39,863 nucleotides of DNA. Origin: Pseudomonadota bacterium. Its GTDB lineage: Bacteria; Pseudomonadota; Alphaproteobacteria; Acetobacterales; Acetobacteraceae. Each line of letters begins with the position of its first letter. Position 1 is the stretch's first letter. Positions 26,193 to 34,193 of the stretch are shown here, one piece after another. The notes below the pieces were generated by a model that ran no database searches, was not told the DNA's origin, and saw only the letters and a list, made by a program, of their open reading frames with translations. The stretch lies in contig JAKBAV010000010.1 of the NCBI GenBank assembly GCA_021826225.1, positions 1 to 39,863 of the forward strand, read 5' to 3'. The translations under genes and the position numbers were made by a program.

Positions 26193-27076
26193 AGCGCCTC
26201 CAATATCTGCCGGTTGCCGGGAAAATCTCCCGGGCAGTACAGCGCCACGTCGCAGCCCGCCGCCAGCGCGGCCAGCGCGCGCGCGCGCGGCGTGCCGGAA
26301 AGCGCGTGCATGGCGAGATCATCCGACATCAACTGGCCAGTGAAGCCGATGACGCCACGAATGATTTTTTCGATGACAACCGGCGAAATTGTCGCGGGCC
26401 GTTCCACATCCCATTGTTCATAAACGATATGTGCCGTCATCGCCCAGGGAAGATCGCGGTTCATCATGAAGGGCAGATGGTCATGGATATCGTTCACGGC
26501 CACGCGCGGCAGGGCCAGATGGCTGTCGAGCAGCGCGCGGCCATGGCCGGGTATATGCTTCATCACAGGCGTCACGCCCGCCTCCATGATGCCGCGCGCA
26601 ACACATCCGCCCAGCGCGCCGGCCCAGGCGGCGGCACTGCCAGCCATTCCCGTCTCCACATCCTCAACCCAACCCGTGCCGGCAATGGCGCGGTCACCGA
26701 TGATCGAGTTGGCACCCTCGATATGCAGGTCGAGCACAGGGGCGGCGGTCATGGTGAAGCCCACCTCGCGGACCATGGCGCCGAGCGCGCCGCCATGCGC
26801 GTAGGCCTGCTCCCTGGTCCGCAGCGTGCCGGCCGGGGGCAGTGCCGGCCAATGCGGCGGACGCAGCCGGGCCACACGGCCACCCTCCTGATCGACCATG
26901 AGAACGGCGTCCGGTGGCAGGATGGACTTAAGTTCATCATTTAGATCAGACAGTTGTGCCACACTCTCGATGTTGCGACTGAACAATATAACGCCGCGCG
27001 GGGCATGGTCGCGGAGCAGCGACCGCTCATCTGCGGTGAGGACCGGGCCGGCAATACCGAGAATGACCGGCTTCAC
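26189..27076 (-). CDS. nagZ: beta-N-acetylhexosaminidase (glycoside hydrolase family 3)
   Basis: Removes GlcNAc from peptidoglycan-derived muropeptides in the cytoplasm. The 295-residue protein has MVDQEGGRVARLRPP, APVLDLHI, the KHIPGHG loop with its His/Asp acid-base pair, and the nucleophile Asp in MSDDLAMHAL. Start GTG 27076 is preferred: it forms GTGA with the upstream SPOR stop and begins MKPVILG as family members do. A TTG five codons upstream is possible. A 15-bp alternating GC tract at 26275-26289 lies near its 3' end. Confidence 0.94.
   Translation of the reverse strand: MKPVILGIAGPVLTADERSLLRDHAPRGVILFSRNIESVAQLSDLNDELKSILPPDAVLMVDQEGGRVARLRPPHWPALPPAGTLRTREQAYAHGGALGAMVREVGFTMTAAPVLDLHIEGANSIIGDRAIAGTGWVEDVETGMAGSAAAWAGALGGCVARGIMEAGVTPVMKHIPGHGRALLDSHLALPRVAVNDIHDHLPFMMNRDLPWAMTAHIVYEQWDVERPATISPVVIEKIIRGVIGFTGQLMSDDLAMHALSGTPRARALAALAAGCDVALYCPGDFPGNRQILEAL
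26275..26289. repeat. alternating GC tract, seven and a half GC units
   Basis: Fifteen consecutive alternating G and C bases lie inside nagZ, where the minus strand codes Arg-Ala repeats (PRARAL). Such tracts can form Z-DNA and slip during replication; a two-base slip would frameshift the last 30 residues or so of NagZ. Confidence 0.6.
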
Positions 27077-27777
27077 CGCACCACCATGCAACCAGCGCCT
27101 TTCGCGACAAGCTGGGTGCAGAAAGCCTGGGCCGCGGCGGCGGTGGCAAAACCGCCGAGGCGCACGCGCCAGATCGAATTGCCGTTGACCACCGCGGGCA
27201 CGATGACCGGGGATTTACCCCCCAGAAAATCCGGAAATTTATGCTGCAGGCTGCTCCACGCGGCTTCCGCCCCACCCTCATCGGCCAAGGCAGCAAGCTG
27301 CACCTCGGCCCCGCCACTCTGCGCCGGCGCCACCAGCGGCACAGAGGCGGCGGCGGCCAGAGCAGCCGCTTCGGGCGCCGGACTCGCGGGCGGCGCGGGA
27401 GCTGACTCGGGCGGCGCCACGGCATTCAGCCCGGCCGCCTGATCGAGTTGGGCAATATTCGGCATCGCCGCCTGTGGCGCGAGCTCCGGTACCCCGGTGC
27501 TGCCCATCTCACCGGACATGATAGGCACATCAGCCCCCGGCACGATGAGCCCGCCAGGGGTGGTGGGAGCGATACGCAATGGCGTGGCCGGGGGCTGGAT
27601 GACCGGCGGCGGACCGAACGCGCCGCCATGGAAGCCGCTATAGATGACGGTGATGACGATGATGACCAGAGCGGCCGCACCGGCCGCCATGGCCATGCGG
27701 CCAATCGCGGGGTCCAGCCTTTGCCCGCGCGCGCGCTGCGGCTGGTAGAAAAAATCCTCTTCCCCGTCCTGAGCCAA
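27073..27777 (-). CDS. SPOR-domain protein with single membrane anchor
   Basis: A 234-residue bitopic protein. A short cytoplasmic N terminus is followed by one transmembrane helix at about 28-49 (MAMAAGAAALVIIVITVIYSGF), a long Pro/Ala-rich linker to about 150, and a C-terminal SPOR domain (about 158-234: VQLAALADEGGAEAAWSSL, IWRVRLGGFATAAAAQAFC). SPOR domains bind denuded peptidoglycan glycans at the septum, so a role in division or cell-wall remodelling is likely. It lies 2 bp after argS and overlaps nagZ. Confidence 0.88.
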   Translation of the reverse strand: MAQDGEEDFFYQPQRARGQRLDPAIGRMAMAAGAAALVIIVITVIYSGFHGGAFGPPPVIQPPATPLRIAPTTPGGLIVPGADVPIMSGEMGSTGVPELAPQAAMPNIAQLDQAAGLNAVAPPESAPAPPASPAPEAAALAAAASVPLVAPAQSGGAEVQLAALADEGGAEAAWSSLQHKFPDFLGGKSPVIVPAVVNGNSIWRVRLGGFATAAAAQAFCTQLVAKGAGCMVVR

Positions 27778-27779
27778 GC

Positions 27780-29519
27780 CTAGCGCATCTCCTCAACCGG
27801 TGTAACGCCGAGTACCGCGAGACCTGAACGAAGCACGATGGCGGTGGCCGCGACAAGGGCGATTCGCGCCGCCGATTCGGCGGGCTTGTCCGCCTGGAGA
27901 AAACGCAGCGCCGTATTGTCCCGCCCGGCATTCCACAGCGCGTGAAAATCGCCCGCCAGCTCGAACAGGAAGAAGGCAACACGATGCGGCTCGCGCGACT
28001 CGGCTGCCTGTTCGACGAGTCGCGGCCAGGTGATGAGGCGGCGGATGAGAGCCAGCTCCTCCGGCGCGGTCAGGCTGGCAAGATCGGCACCCGCATGCAC
28101 CGGCGGGGCCGCGCGCAGCACCGAACGGCAGCGGGCATGGGCGTATTGCACATAGAAAACCGGATTCTCGCGCGTCTGCGCCACGGCGGCGTTGAGGTCG
28201 AAATCCATCTGCGCGTCGGATTTACGCATCAGCATGATAAAGCGCACCGCATCCGGCCCGACCTCGTCGATAAGGTCGCGCAGCTCCACGAAGGTTCCGG
28301 CGCGCTTGCTCATGCGGACCGGCTCGCCATCCTTCATCACCCGCACGATCTGGCACAGCACGATATCGAGTCGCGCCGATTCGTTACCCGCCAGCGCCTT
28401 CACCGCCGCCTGCATGCGCTTCACATAGCCGCCATGGTCGGCGCCCCACACATCGATCATCGCCGCGAAACCGCGCGCCATTTTATCCGCATGGTAGGCG
28501 ATATCGTTGGCGAAATAGGTGAACGAGCCATCCGATTTGCCGATGGGCCGGTCCACGTCATCGCCGAAACCGGTGGCGCGGAACAGTTCCTGCTCGCGCG
28601 GCTCCCAATCCTCGGGCGTCTTGCCTTTCGGCGGCTCCAATATGCCGCGATAAATCAGCCCCTTATCGCGCAGGCTTTGCAAACCCCGGGCGACACCGCC
28701 GCCTTCCACCAAAGCGCGCTCGGAGGAAAAAACATCATGCACCACACCCAGCGCGGCGAGATCCTCCTTCACCAGCTCCAGCATTCTGGCCACGGCGAAA
28801 TCGCGGAACACCGGCAGCCAATTCCGCTCCGGCGTTTCGGCGAACGCATCGCCATATTGCCGCGCCAGCGCCGCGCCGACGGGGATGAGATACGCCCCGC
28901 CATATTGCATGCCGCCCGGCACCGTCTCGATATAGGCTTCGGTTGAGAGTTTCAGCGCTTCGAGGTAGCGGACATAGACGGAGCGGGCCAAGGCGATGAC
29001 CTGCGCCCCGGCATCGTTGACATAAAACTCCTTCGTCACCTCATAGCCGGCCTTGCCCAACAGGTTTGCCAGCGCATCGCCCACCACCGCCCCCCGGCAA
29101 TGGCCGACATGTAGCGGGCCGGTCGGGTTGGCTGAGACGTATTCCACATTGATCTTCTGGTGACGCGATGCACCCCGCCCGTAATTCTCGGCCTCCGCCA
29201 GAATGACCGGGATTTGCGCCAGCAGCAGACCGGGAGCCAGAGTGAGGTTCACGAAGCCCGGCCCGGCAGCCTCGGCCCGCAGAATCTCCTGCCGGGCGGC
29301 GAGGCGCTCCACCAAGGCCGCCGCGAGCTCGCGCGGGTTCTTGCCGGCCGGCCGGGCGGCGATCATCGCCGCGTTGCACGCCATGTCGCCATGGGTGGCA
29401 TCCTTGGTCGGCGTAACCTCGATGCGGGCCAACAGCTCGGGCGCCAGCCCTGGTACGATGGCGGCGAATTCATCGAGCACGATGCCGCGCATGACGGCGA
29501 AAAGATTCTGTTCAGACAT
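27780..29519 (-). CDS. argS: arginine--tRNA ligase
   Basis: Class I synthetase charging tRNA-Arg. The 579-residue protein has an N-terminal Add1 domain, the HIGH-type motif HVGH at 137-140 in ANPTGPLHVGHCRGA, the conserved INVEYVSANPTGP stretch, VRMSKRAGT as the KMSKS equivalent, and a C-terminal anticodon-binding helical domain (FYVQYAHARCRSVLR onward). It ends 2 bp before the SPOR gene and starts 9 bp after dgt. Confidence 0.97.
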   Translation of the reverse strand: MSEQNLFAVMRGIVLDEFAAIVPGLAPELLARIEVTPTKDATHGDMACNAAMIAARPAGKNPRELAAALVERLAARQEILRAEAAGPGFVNLTLAPGLLLAQIPVILAEAENYGRGASRHQKINVEYVSANPTGPLHVGHCRGAVVGDALANLLGKAGYEVTKEFYVNDAGAQVIALARSVYVRYLEALKLSTEAYIETVPGGMQYGGAYLIPVGAALARQYGDAFAETPERNWLPVFRDFAVARMLELVKEDLAALGVVHDVFSSERALVEGGGVARGLQSLRDKGLIYRGILEPPKGKTPEDWEPREQELFRATGFGDDVDRPIGKSDGSFTYFANDIAYHADKMARGFAAMIDVWGADHGGYVKRMQAAVKALAGNESARLDIVLCQIVRVMKDGEPVRMSKRAGTFVELRDLIDEVGPDAVRFIMLMRKSDAQMDFDLNAAVAQTRENPVFYVQYAHARCRSVLRAAPPVHAGADLASLTAPEELALIRRLITWPRLVEQAAESREPHRVAFFLFELAGDFHALWNAGRDNTALRFLQADKPAESAARIALVAATAIVLRSGLAVLGVTPVEEMR

Positions 29520-29528
29520 GCGGCACCT

Positions 29529-30668
29529 TCAGGCAGGGACGGCCGGGTCCGTCAACCGGGAAAATTCATCCAGCGCGTAACGATCCGTCATCCCGGCCAC
29601 ATAATCGCGCACCACCGCCGCTGCCTGCGCCGTATCGCCCTGCTTTCCGGCACGATCGCGCCAGTCATCGGGCAACAGCTCAGGGTGGTGCAACAGCAGG
29701 CTGGCCAGGGTTCTGGTCACATGCTGCGCCTTATGCGACTGCCGGTTAACGCGCCAGTGCCGGTACATCCGCGTGAACAGGAACTGCTTGAGCTTTATAT
29801 TGGCCGTCCGCATCTCCTCCGAAAAGCCGATGACCGGGCTGGCGGCATGGCGGATGTCATCCACCGATTGCGGGCTGAGCGCGGCGATCCGGCGCCGGCT
29901 CTCGGTCAGCGCGTCATGCACCAGCGTGTTGATAACGGCGCGGCTCAGCTCATGGCGGATGCGGTTCTCCGCCGTGGTGAGGGCCTGCGCCGCGGCGGCG
30001 AGGTCGCCGATCACCGGCAGAGGGGCGAGATCCGCGAAGGTGAAAAGCCCGGCGCGCAGGCCATCATCGAGGTCATGGGTGTTGTAGGCGATATCATCGG
30101 CAAAGGCGGCGACCTGCGCCTCACCGGAGGTCTGGCTGTCGAGCCCGAGCGGGATTTGCGCATCATAGGCGGCAATGGTGGGCGGCGGGCGCTTCAGCGG
30201 GCCGTTATGCTTGGCCAGCCCCTCCAGCGCCTCCCAGGAGAGGTTCAGCCCATCAAACGCCGCATAGCGCTGCTCCAGCTGGGTTACGACACGGAAGGAC
30301 TGGTCGTTATGGTCGAACCCGCCGAAATCCTTCAGCGCCTCGTCCAGCCCGGTCTCCCCGGCATGGCCGAAAGGCGGGTGGCCGAGATCATGCGCCAACG
30401 CCAGGCACTCGGTAAGGTCCTCATCGAGCCGCAAGGCGCGGGCCAAGGCGCGGGCGATTTGCGCCACTTCCAGGCTATGGGTCAGGCGGGTGCGGTAAAA
30501 ATCGCCCTCGCGGGTGACGAAAACCTGCGTCTTGTACTGCAGCTTGCGGAAGGCGGAGCAGTGCACCACGCGGTCGCGGTCGCGCTGCCAGGGGCTGCGG
30601 TCATCCGAATCCGGCTGCGAATGGCAACGTCCGCGCGACTGGCCGACCGCGTATTGGGCTTTTTCCAT
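29529..30668 (-). CDS. dgt: deoxyguanosinetriphosphate triphosphohydrolase-like protein
   Basis: HD-superfamily dNTP triphosphohydrolase of 379 residues. Metal ligands seen: H64 in RLTHSLEVAQ, H93-D94 in LALAHDLGHPPFGH and a later Asp in AFADDIAYNTHDLDDG. The signature RDRDRVVHCSAFRKLQYKTQVF precedes it. Length and motifs place it with the dGTPase-like group 2 found upstream of argS in alphaproteobacteria. ATG 30668 has only a weak ribosome site. It is divergent from erpA over 59 bp. Confidence 0.94.
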   Translation of the reverse strand: MEKAQYAVGQSRGRCHSQPDSDDRSPWQRDRDRVVHCSAFRKLQYKTQVFVTREGDFYRTRLTHSLEVAQIARALARALRLDEDLTECLALAHDLGHPPFGHAGETGLDEALKDFGGFDHNDQSFRVVTQLEQRYAAFDGLNLSWEALEGLAKHNGPLKRPPPTIAAYDAQIPLGLDSQTSGEAQVAAFADDIAYNTHDLDDGLRAGLFTFADLAPLPVIGDLAAAAQALTTAENRIRHELSRAVINTLVHDALTESRRRIAALSPQSVDDIRHAASPVIGFSEEMRTANIKLKQFLFTRMYRHWRVNRQSHKAQHVTRTLASLLLHHPELLPDDWRDRAGKQGDTAQAAAVVRDYVAGMTDRYALDEFSRLTDPAVPA

Positions 30669-30713
30669 GCCAAGGCTCTAACCCATGCGGCCCTTACCTC
30701 CAAGCACAGGCTG

Positions 30714-30725
30714 CCCTATATAGGG
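30714..30725. promoter_or_regulatory. perfect 12-bp palindrome two bases before erpA
   Basis: CCCTATATAGGG at 30714-30725 is a perfect dyad in the 59-bp dgt/erpA gap. TATATA at 30717-30722 could be a -10 box for erpA, placing the start at about 30729, on top of ATG 30728, with TTACCT as a weak -35 at 17 bp. AGGGG is too close to the ATG for a normal ribosome site. It may also serve as an operator. Confidence 0.4.
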
Positions 30726-30727
30726 GC

Positions 30728-31054
30728 ATGAGCTTTTCCATATCCGAGGCTGCGGCCAGCCGTGTGGCCGAAATAATATCCGCCGAGCCGGGCGCCCATG
30801 CGCTGCGCGTGGAAGTACTGGCCGGAGGCTGCTCGGGGCTGCAATACAAGTTCGACATCACGGATGCGGCGGCGGGCGAGGATGTGGTCATCACCCGCGG
30901 TGGGGCCACCGTACTGGTCGATCCGGTGAGCCTCGACTATCTCGAAGGTGCGGTGCTTGATTTCAGCGACGATCTGATGGGCGCGCATTTCACCGTAAAA
31001 AACCCGCAAGCGACCTCCTCCTGCGGCTGCGGCACGTCCTTTTCCGTTGATTAG
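30728..31054 (+). CDS. erpA: A-type iron-sulfur cluster insertion protein
   Basis: A 108-residue A-type carrier with the three cluster-ligand cysteines C35 (GGCSGLQY), C99 and C101 (SSCGCGTSF). The alphaproteobacterial protein next to dgt is usually called ErpA. It would pass [4Fe-4S] or [2Fe-2S] clusters from the SUF scaffold to target proteins. The downstream xthA start overlaps its stop by 8 bp, which suggests one transcript. A palindrome ends 2 bp before the ATG. Confidence 0.92.
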   Translation: MSFSISEAAASRVAEIISAEPGAHALRVEVLAGGCSGLQYKFDITDAAAGEDVVITRGGATVLVDPVSLDYLEGAVLDFSDDLMGAHFTVKNPQATSSCGCGTSFSVD

Positions 31055-31826
31055 GATCACCACCTGGAACGTGAATTCCGTGCGCATGCGCGAGACGCAT
31101 GTGGCCTCGTTCCTGGAACGCGAAAAGCCGGATTTTCTGCTGCTGCAAGAAATCAAATGCGAGGCGCACCAGTTCCCCGGCCTGGCCTTCAAGGCTCTTG
31201 GCTACGACGCCGTGGTGGTCGGCCAGAAAAGCTATAACGGCGTGGCCATACTGCACCGCGCGCCTGTCGAGCTCGTGCATTCACGCCTGCCGGGCATGAC
31301 CGAGGATGACGCCCATGCCCGCTACGTGGAGGTGCGTGCGGCGGGGCTGAATATCGGGAATTTATACCTGCCCAACGGCAATTCCGGCGGCGAGGCGGGC
31401 TATGCCTATAAACTCCACTGGATGGCGGCCCTGCGCGCCCGCGCCAGCGCGCTGCTGGCCGAGGATGCGGATTTCATCCTCGCCGGCGATTACAATGTCT
31501 GCCCCACCGATGCCGATTTCGCCCCCCGCGCCCTTTCCGCGGGCGATGCGCTGATCCGCCCTGAAACCCGCGCGGCATTCAACGCACTGCTGTTCACGGG
31601 CCTCACCGAGGCAATGCGCGCACTGCATCCGCAGGAGACAATCTACACCTTCTGGGATTACCAGGCCGGGGCATGGGACCGCAATTCCGGCCTGCGTATC
31701 GACCACGCTTTGCTCTCGCCGCGCCTCGCGGAACGCCTGGTTTCAGTGACCGTGCACAAAGATGAGCGGGCGAAGGCACAGCCTTCGGACCATGTGCCGG
31801 TTACGGTGGAGCTATCCGGCGGCTAA
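31047..31826 (+). CDS. xthA: exodeoxyribonuclease III
   Basis: AP endonuclease/3'-5' exonuclease for base-excision repair. The 259-residue protein has ITTWNVNSVRMR, LLLQEIKC with metal-binding Glu, NLYLPNGN, AGDYNV with catalytic Asp/Asn and the terminal SDHVPV. Start TTG 31047 overlaps the erpA stop; no in-frame ATG precedes the conserved first strand and no Shine-Dalgarno is visible, so translation probably depends on coupling with erpA. It converges with sufA with a 4-bp overlap. Confidence 0.93.
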   Translation: MIRITTWNVNSVRMRETHVASFLEREKPDFLLLQEIKCEAHQFPGLAFKALGYDAVVVGQKSYNGVAILHRAPVELVHSRLPGMTEDDAHARYVEVRAAGLNIGNLYLPNGNSGGEAGYAYKLHWMAALRARASALLAEDADFILAGDYNVCPTDADFAPRALSAGDALIRPETRAAFNALLFTGLTEAMRALHPQETIYTFWDYQAGAWDRNSGLRIDHALLSPRLAERLVSVTVHKDERAKAQPSDHVPVTVELSGG

Positions 31827-32191
31827 ACGTGAAAACTCTCGCCGCAGCCGCAGCGGCCTTTTTCATTCGGGTTCTCAAACGTAAAGCCGCGCGTGAGCTT
31901 GTCTTCCCTGTAGTCCATCACCGTACCGATGAGGAACAGCGTCGCCTTGCGGTCCACCAGAAGTTTCAGCCCATGGCTTGAAACCGCCTCATCCGTCGCG
32001 GCGGGCTCATCCACCCAGTCCATCTGGTAGGACATGCCAGAGCAGCCGCGCGTGTTGACCGAAATGCGCAGCAATTTGCCCTCCTTGCCGGAGGCATAGA
32101 GTTTTTCCAGTCGTGAAGCAGCGGCATCGGTCAGCTGCATCAGCGGCGGCAATTCGCGGCGGGGTCTGGCGGGCGTTATGGTTGTGCTCAT
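31823..32191 (-). CDS. sufA: A-type Fe-S cluster assembly protein, SUF-linked
   Basis: A 122-residue A-type carrier with C50 (TRGCSGMSYQMDW), C114 and C116 (GRCGCGESFHV). The N terminus has a Pro/Arg-rich extension of about 15 residues absent from erpA. It is the last gene of the SUF operon, 10 bp after sufT. It and erpA lie within 1.1 kb, separated by xthA, and share the C-x(n)-CxC set but differ clearly elsewhere, so they are paralogues rather than a recent duplication. Confidence 0.92.
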   Translation of the reverse strand: MSTTITPARPRRELPPLMQLTDAAASRLEKLYASGKEGKLLRISVNTRGCSGMSYQMDWVDEPAATDEAVSSHGLKLLVDRKATLFLIGTVMDYREDKLTRGFTFENPNEKGRCGCGESFHV

Positions 32192-32201
32192 TTTCGGAAC
32201 C

Positions 32202-32567
32202 TCAAAACATGTTCAGCGAGAGCCGGGCCTCTTCGCTCATCCGGCTGGGGTCCCAAGGCGGGTCCCAGACCGTATCGACGGTGACATCGCCAACGCCTTC
32301 AACCGCGGCGACGGCATTACGCACCATCTCGGGCAGTTCCTGCGCCGAGGGGCAGCCGGGTGCGGTCAATGTCATCTCGACCTTCACATCACCGGCAGGC
32401 GCGATCTCCACGGCATAGATCAGGCCGAGTTCATAGATGTTCACTGGAATTTCCGGATCAAACACCGTGCAGATGGCATTGATCACGGCTTCTTCCGAAA
32501 CATGCGCCGGGGTTTCCCCATCCGGTGTCCAGCTTGTAACGGGGATCATTTTTTCGGTCTCAGACAT
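32202..32567 (-). CDS. sufT: SUF system Fe-S cluster assembly protein SufT (MIP18/DUF59 family)
   Basis: A 121-residue MIP18-type protein. AVINAICTVFDPEIPVNIYELGLIYAVEI and MTLTAPGCPSAQELPEMVRNAV are the family's two blocks, with the reactive cysteine in APGCPSA. SufT is an auxiliary Fe-S maturation factor. ATG 32567 overlaps the sufU stop by 8 bp, so it belongs to the SUF transcript. Confidence 0.92.
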   Translation of the reverse strand: MSETEKMIPVTSWTPDGETPAHVSEEAVINAICTVFDPEIPVNIYELGLIYAVEIAPAGDVKVEMTLTAPGCPSAQELPEMVRNAVAAVEGVGDVTVDTVWDPPWDPSRMSEEARLSLNMF

Positions 32568-32961
32568 TTGCGAGTGCCTCTTCCAGCGCACGCCAAGGCA
32601 AGGTGGCGCAGCCGATGCGGGAGGGAAATTCAGAAACCCCGGCCAGCGCGTTAAGCTCGCCAAGGCTTGGGTCAGCTTCACCCGTGGTTACAACCCTGGT
32701 GAAATTTTTGGAAATTTCTCTGACCATTTCAGGGTTTTTCCCCAGCACGGCGGATGCCATGAGATCCGCGCTGGCGGCCATAATGGCGCAACCCTCGGCT
32801 TCATGGTGCACATCCATGCCCGCGGGGCTGAGATAGACACGCACCCTGTCACCGCAGATCGGGCTCGATGCGGTTGCCTGTGCCTCAAACCGCACGGGCT
32901 TGCCCGCATGCAGCGGGTGGCGGGTACGGTTCAGCACGATATCCTGATACAGCCCGGTCAT
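32560..32961 (-). CDS. sufU: SufU-type Fe-S scaffold / sulfur acceptor
   Basis: A 133-residue IscU-fold protein. Expected ligands are present: C36 and D38 in PICGD, C58 in EGCAI and C118 in RIGCATLPW. The longer spacing between C58 and C118 (SufU-type insertion) and GVSEFPSRIGCATLPWRALE match Bacillus SufU rather than IscU. SufU takes the persulfide from SufS in place of SufE; I see no sufE in this operon. It overlaps sufT by 8 bp and sufS by 4 bp. Confidence 0.88.
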   Translation of the reverse strand: MTGLYQDIVLNRTRHPLHAGKPVRFEAQATASSPICGDRVRVYLSPAGMDVHHEAEGCAIMAASADLMASAVLGKNPEMVREISKNFTRVVTTGEADPSLGELNALAGVSEFPSRIGCATLPWRALEEALANV

Positions 32962-34193
32962 GCGAAAATCTTCCCTACCCGCTCAAGGCCTTTTGCCAGC
33001 GCGTCAATTTCCGCCAGCGTGGTGTAGAGGCCGAAGGAGGCGCGCGCGGTGCTGGTAACGCCCAGCCTGCCCATCAGCGGCTCGGCGCAATGATGCCCGG
33101 CGCGCACGGCGATGCCCTGGCGGTCGAGCAACGTCGCGATATCATGCGCATGCGCGTCCTTCATGACAAAGGAGATCACCCCGCCACGATCCTGCGCCGC
33201 GCCCAGGATACGCAGGCCGGCAACGCCGGGCAGCACGGCGAGCGCGTGCTCGGTCAAGGTCTGTTCATGTACGGCGATGGCATCAAGCCCGATGCCGGTG
33301 ACATAATCGATGGCAGCACCTAGACCAATGGTCTCGATGATCGCGGGCGTACCGGCTTCAAAGCGGTAAGGCGGCTTGGCCCATGTCGATTTTTCATAGG
33401 ACACCGACGCAATCATGTCACCGCCACCCATGAAGGGCGGCATGGCATCGAGAATCTCCGCCTTGGCGTAGAGCACACCAATACCAGTGGGGCCGTAAAG
33501 CTTATGGCCCGAGAACACGAAGAAATCCGCATCCGTGGCGTGCATGTCGATCCGCCGGTGGACGACCGCCTGGCAGCCATCGATGAGAATTTTCGCGCCA
33601 TGGGCATGGGCGAATCTGGCAAGCCGCTCTACCGGCGTATAGGTGCCGAGCACGTTGGACATCTGCGTGACGGCGAGGAGCTTTACCCGGCCATCAGCGA
33701 AAACCTGTTCAAGCGATTCCCAATCGATCTCGCCCGTATCGGTTATTTTTATGATACGCAATTCGGTGCCATGGGCATCGCGCAACATCTGCCAGGGCAC
33801 GAGATTGGCATGATGTTCCATCTCAGTCACCGCCACCGCATCGCCAGGCGCGAGCGCCGAGCGGCCCCAGCTATAGGCGACGAGATTGATGGATTCGGTG
33901 GCGTTGCGCGTAAAAACAATCTCATCGCGCGATCCGGCATTGATAAAGACGGCAATCTTGTCCCGCACGGCCTCATAGGCATCGGAGGTTTTTTCCGACA
34001 TGTAATGCAGGCCGCGATGCACATTGGCGTATTGCGCTTCCATCACATGCACCATGGCATCGATCACGGCGCGCGGCTTTTGCGCGCTCGCGGCGGAATC
34101 CAGAAAAACCAGATCCTTGCCATGAACCTTCTGCCTGAGAATCGGAAAATCCTCGCGCAAGGCAGCGAAATCGGTCTGCATAGTGGTGCTCAT
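32958..34193 (-). CDS. sufS: cysteine desulfurase SufS
   Basis: Class II PLP-dependent cysteine desulfurase of 411 residues. PLP lysine K231 lies in FSGHKLYGPTG, the conserved HANLVPWQ stretch at 128-135 binds cofactor, and persulfide cysteine C369 is in VRAGHHCAEPLMGRLG. Start ATG 34193 forms ATGA with the sufD stop; an in-frame GTG at 34205 is the alternative. It is part of a gap-free sufB-C-D-S-U-T-A run. Confidence 0.95.
   Translation of the reverse strand: MSTTMQTDFAALREDFPILRQKVHGKDLVFLDSAASAQKPRAVIDAMVHVMEAQYANVHRGLHYMSEKTSDAYEAVRDKIAVFINAGSRDEIVFTRNATESINLVAYSWGRSALAPGDAVAVTEMEHHANLVPWQMLRDAHGTELRIIKITDTGEIDWESLEQVFADGRVKLLAVTQMSNVLGTYTPVERLARFAHAHGAKILIDGCQAVVHRRIDMHATDADFFVFSGHKLYGPTGIGVLYAKAEILDAMPPFMGGGDMIASVSYEKSTWAKPPYRFEAGTPAIIETIGLGAAIDYVTGIGLDAIAVHEQTLTEHALAVLPGVAGLRILGAAQDRGGVISFVMKDAHAHDIATLLDRQGIAVRAGHHCAEPLMGRLGVTSTARASFGLYTTLAEIDALAKGLERVGKIFA

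Noticed and set aside
29160-30731. 523-codon plus-strand open frame spanning argS and dgt
   Set aside because: Antisense to two confidently identified enzymes; composition is that of a shadow frame.
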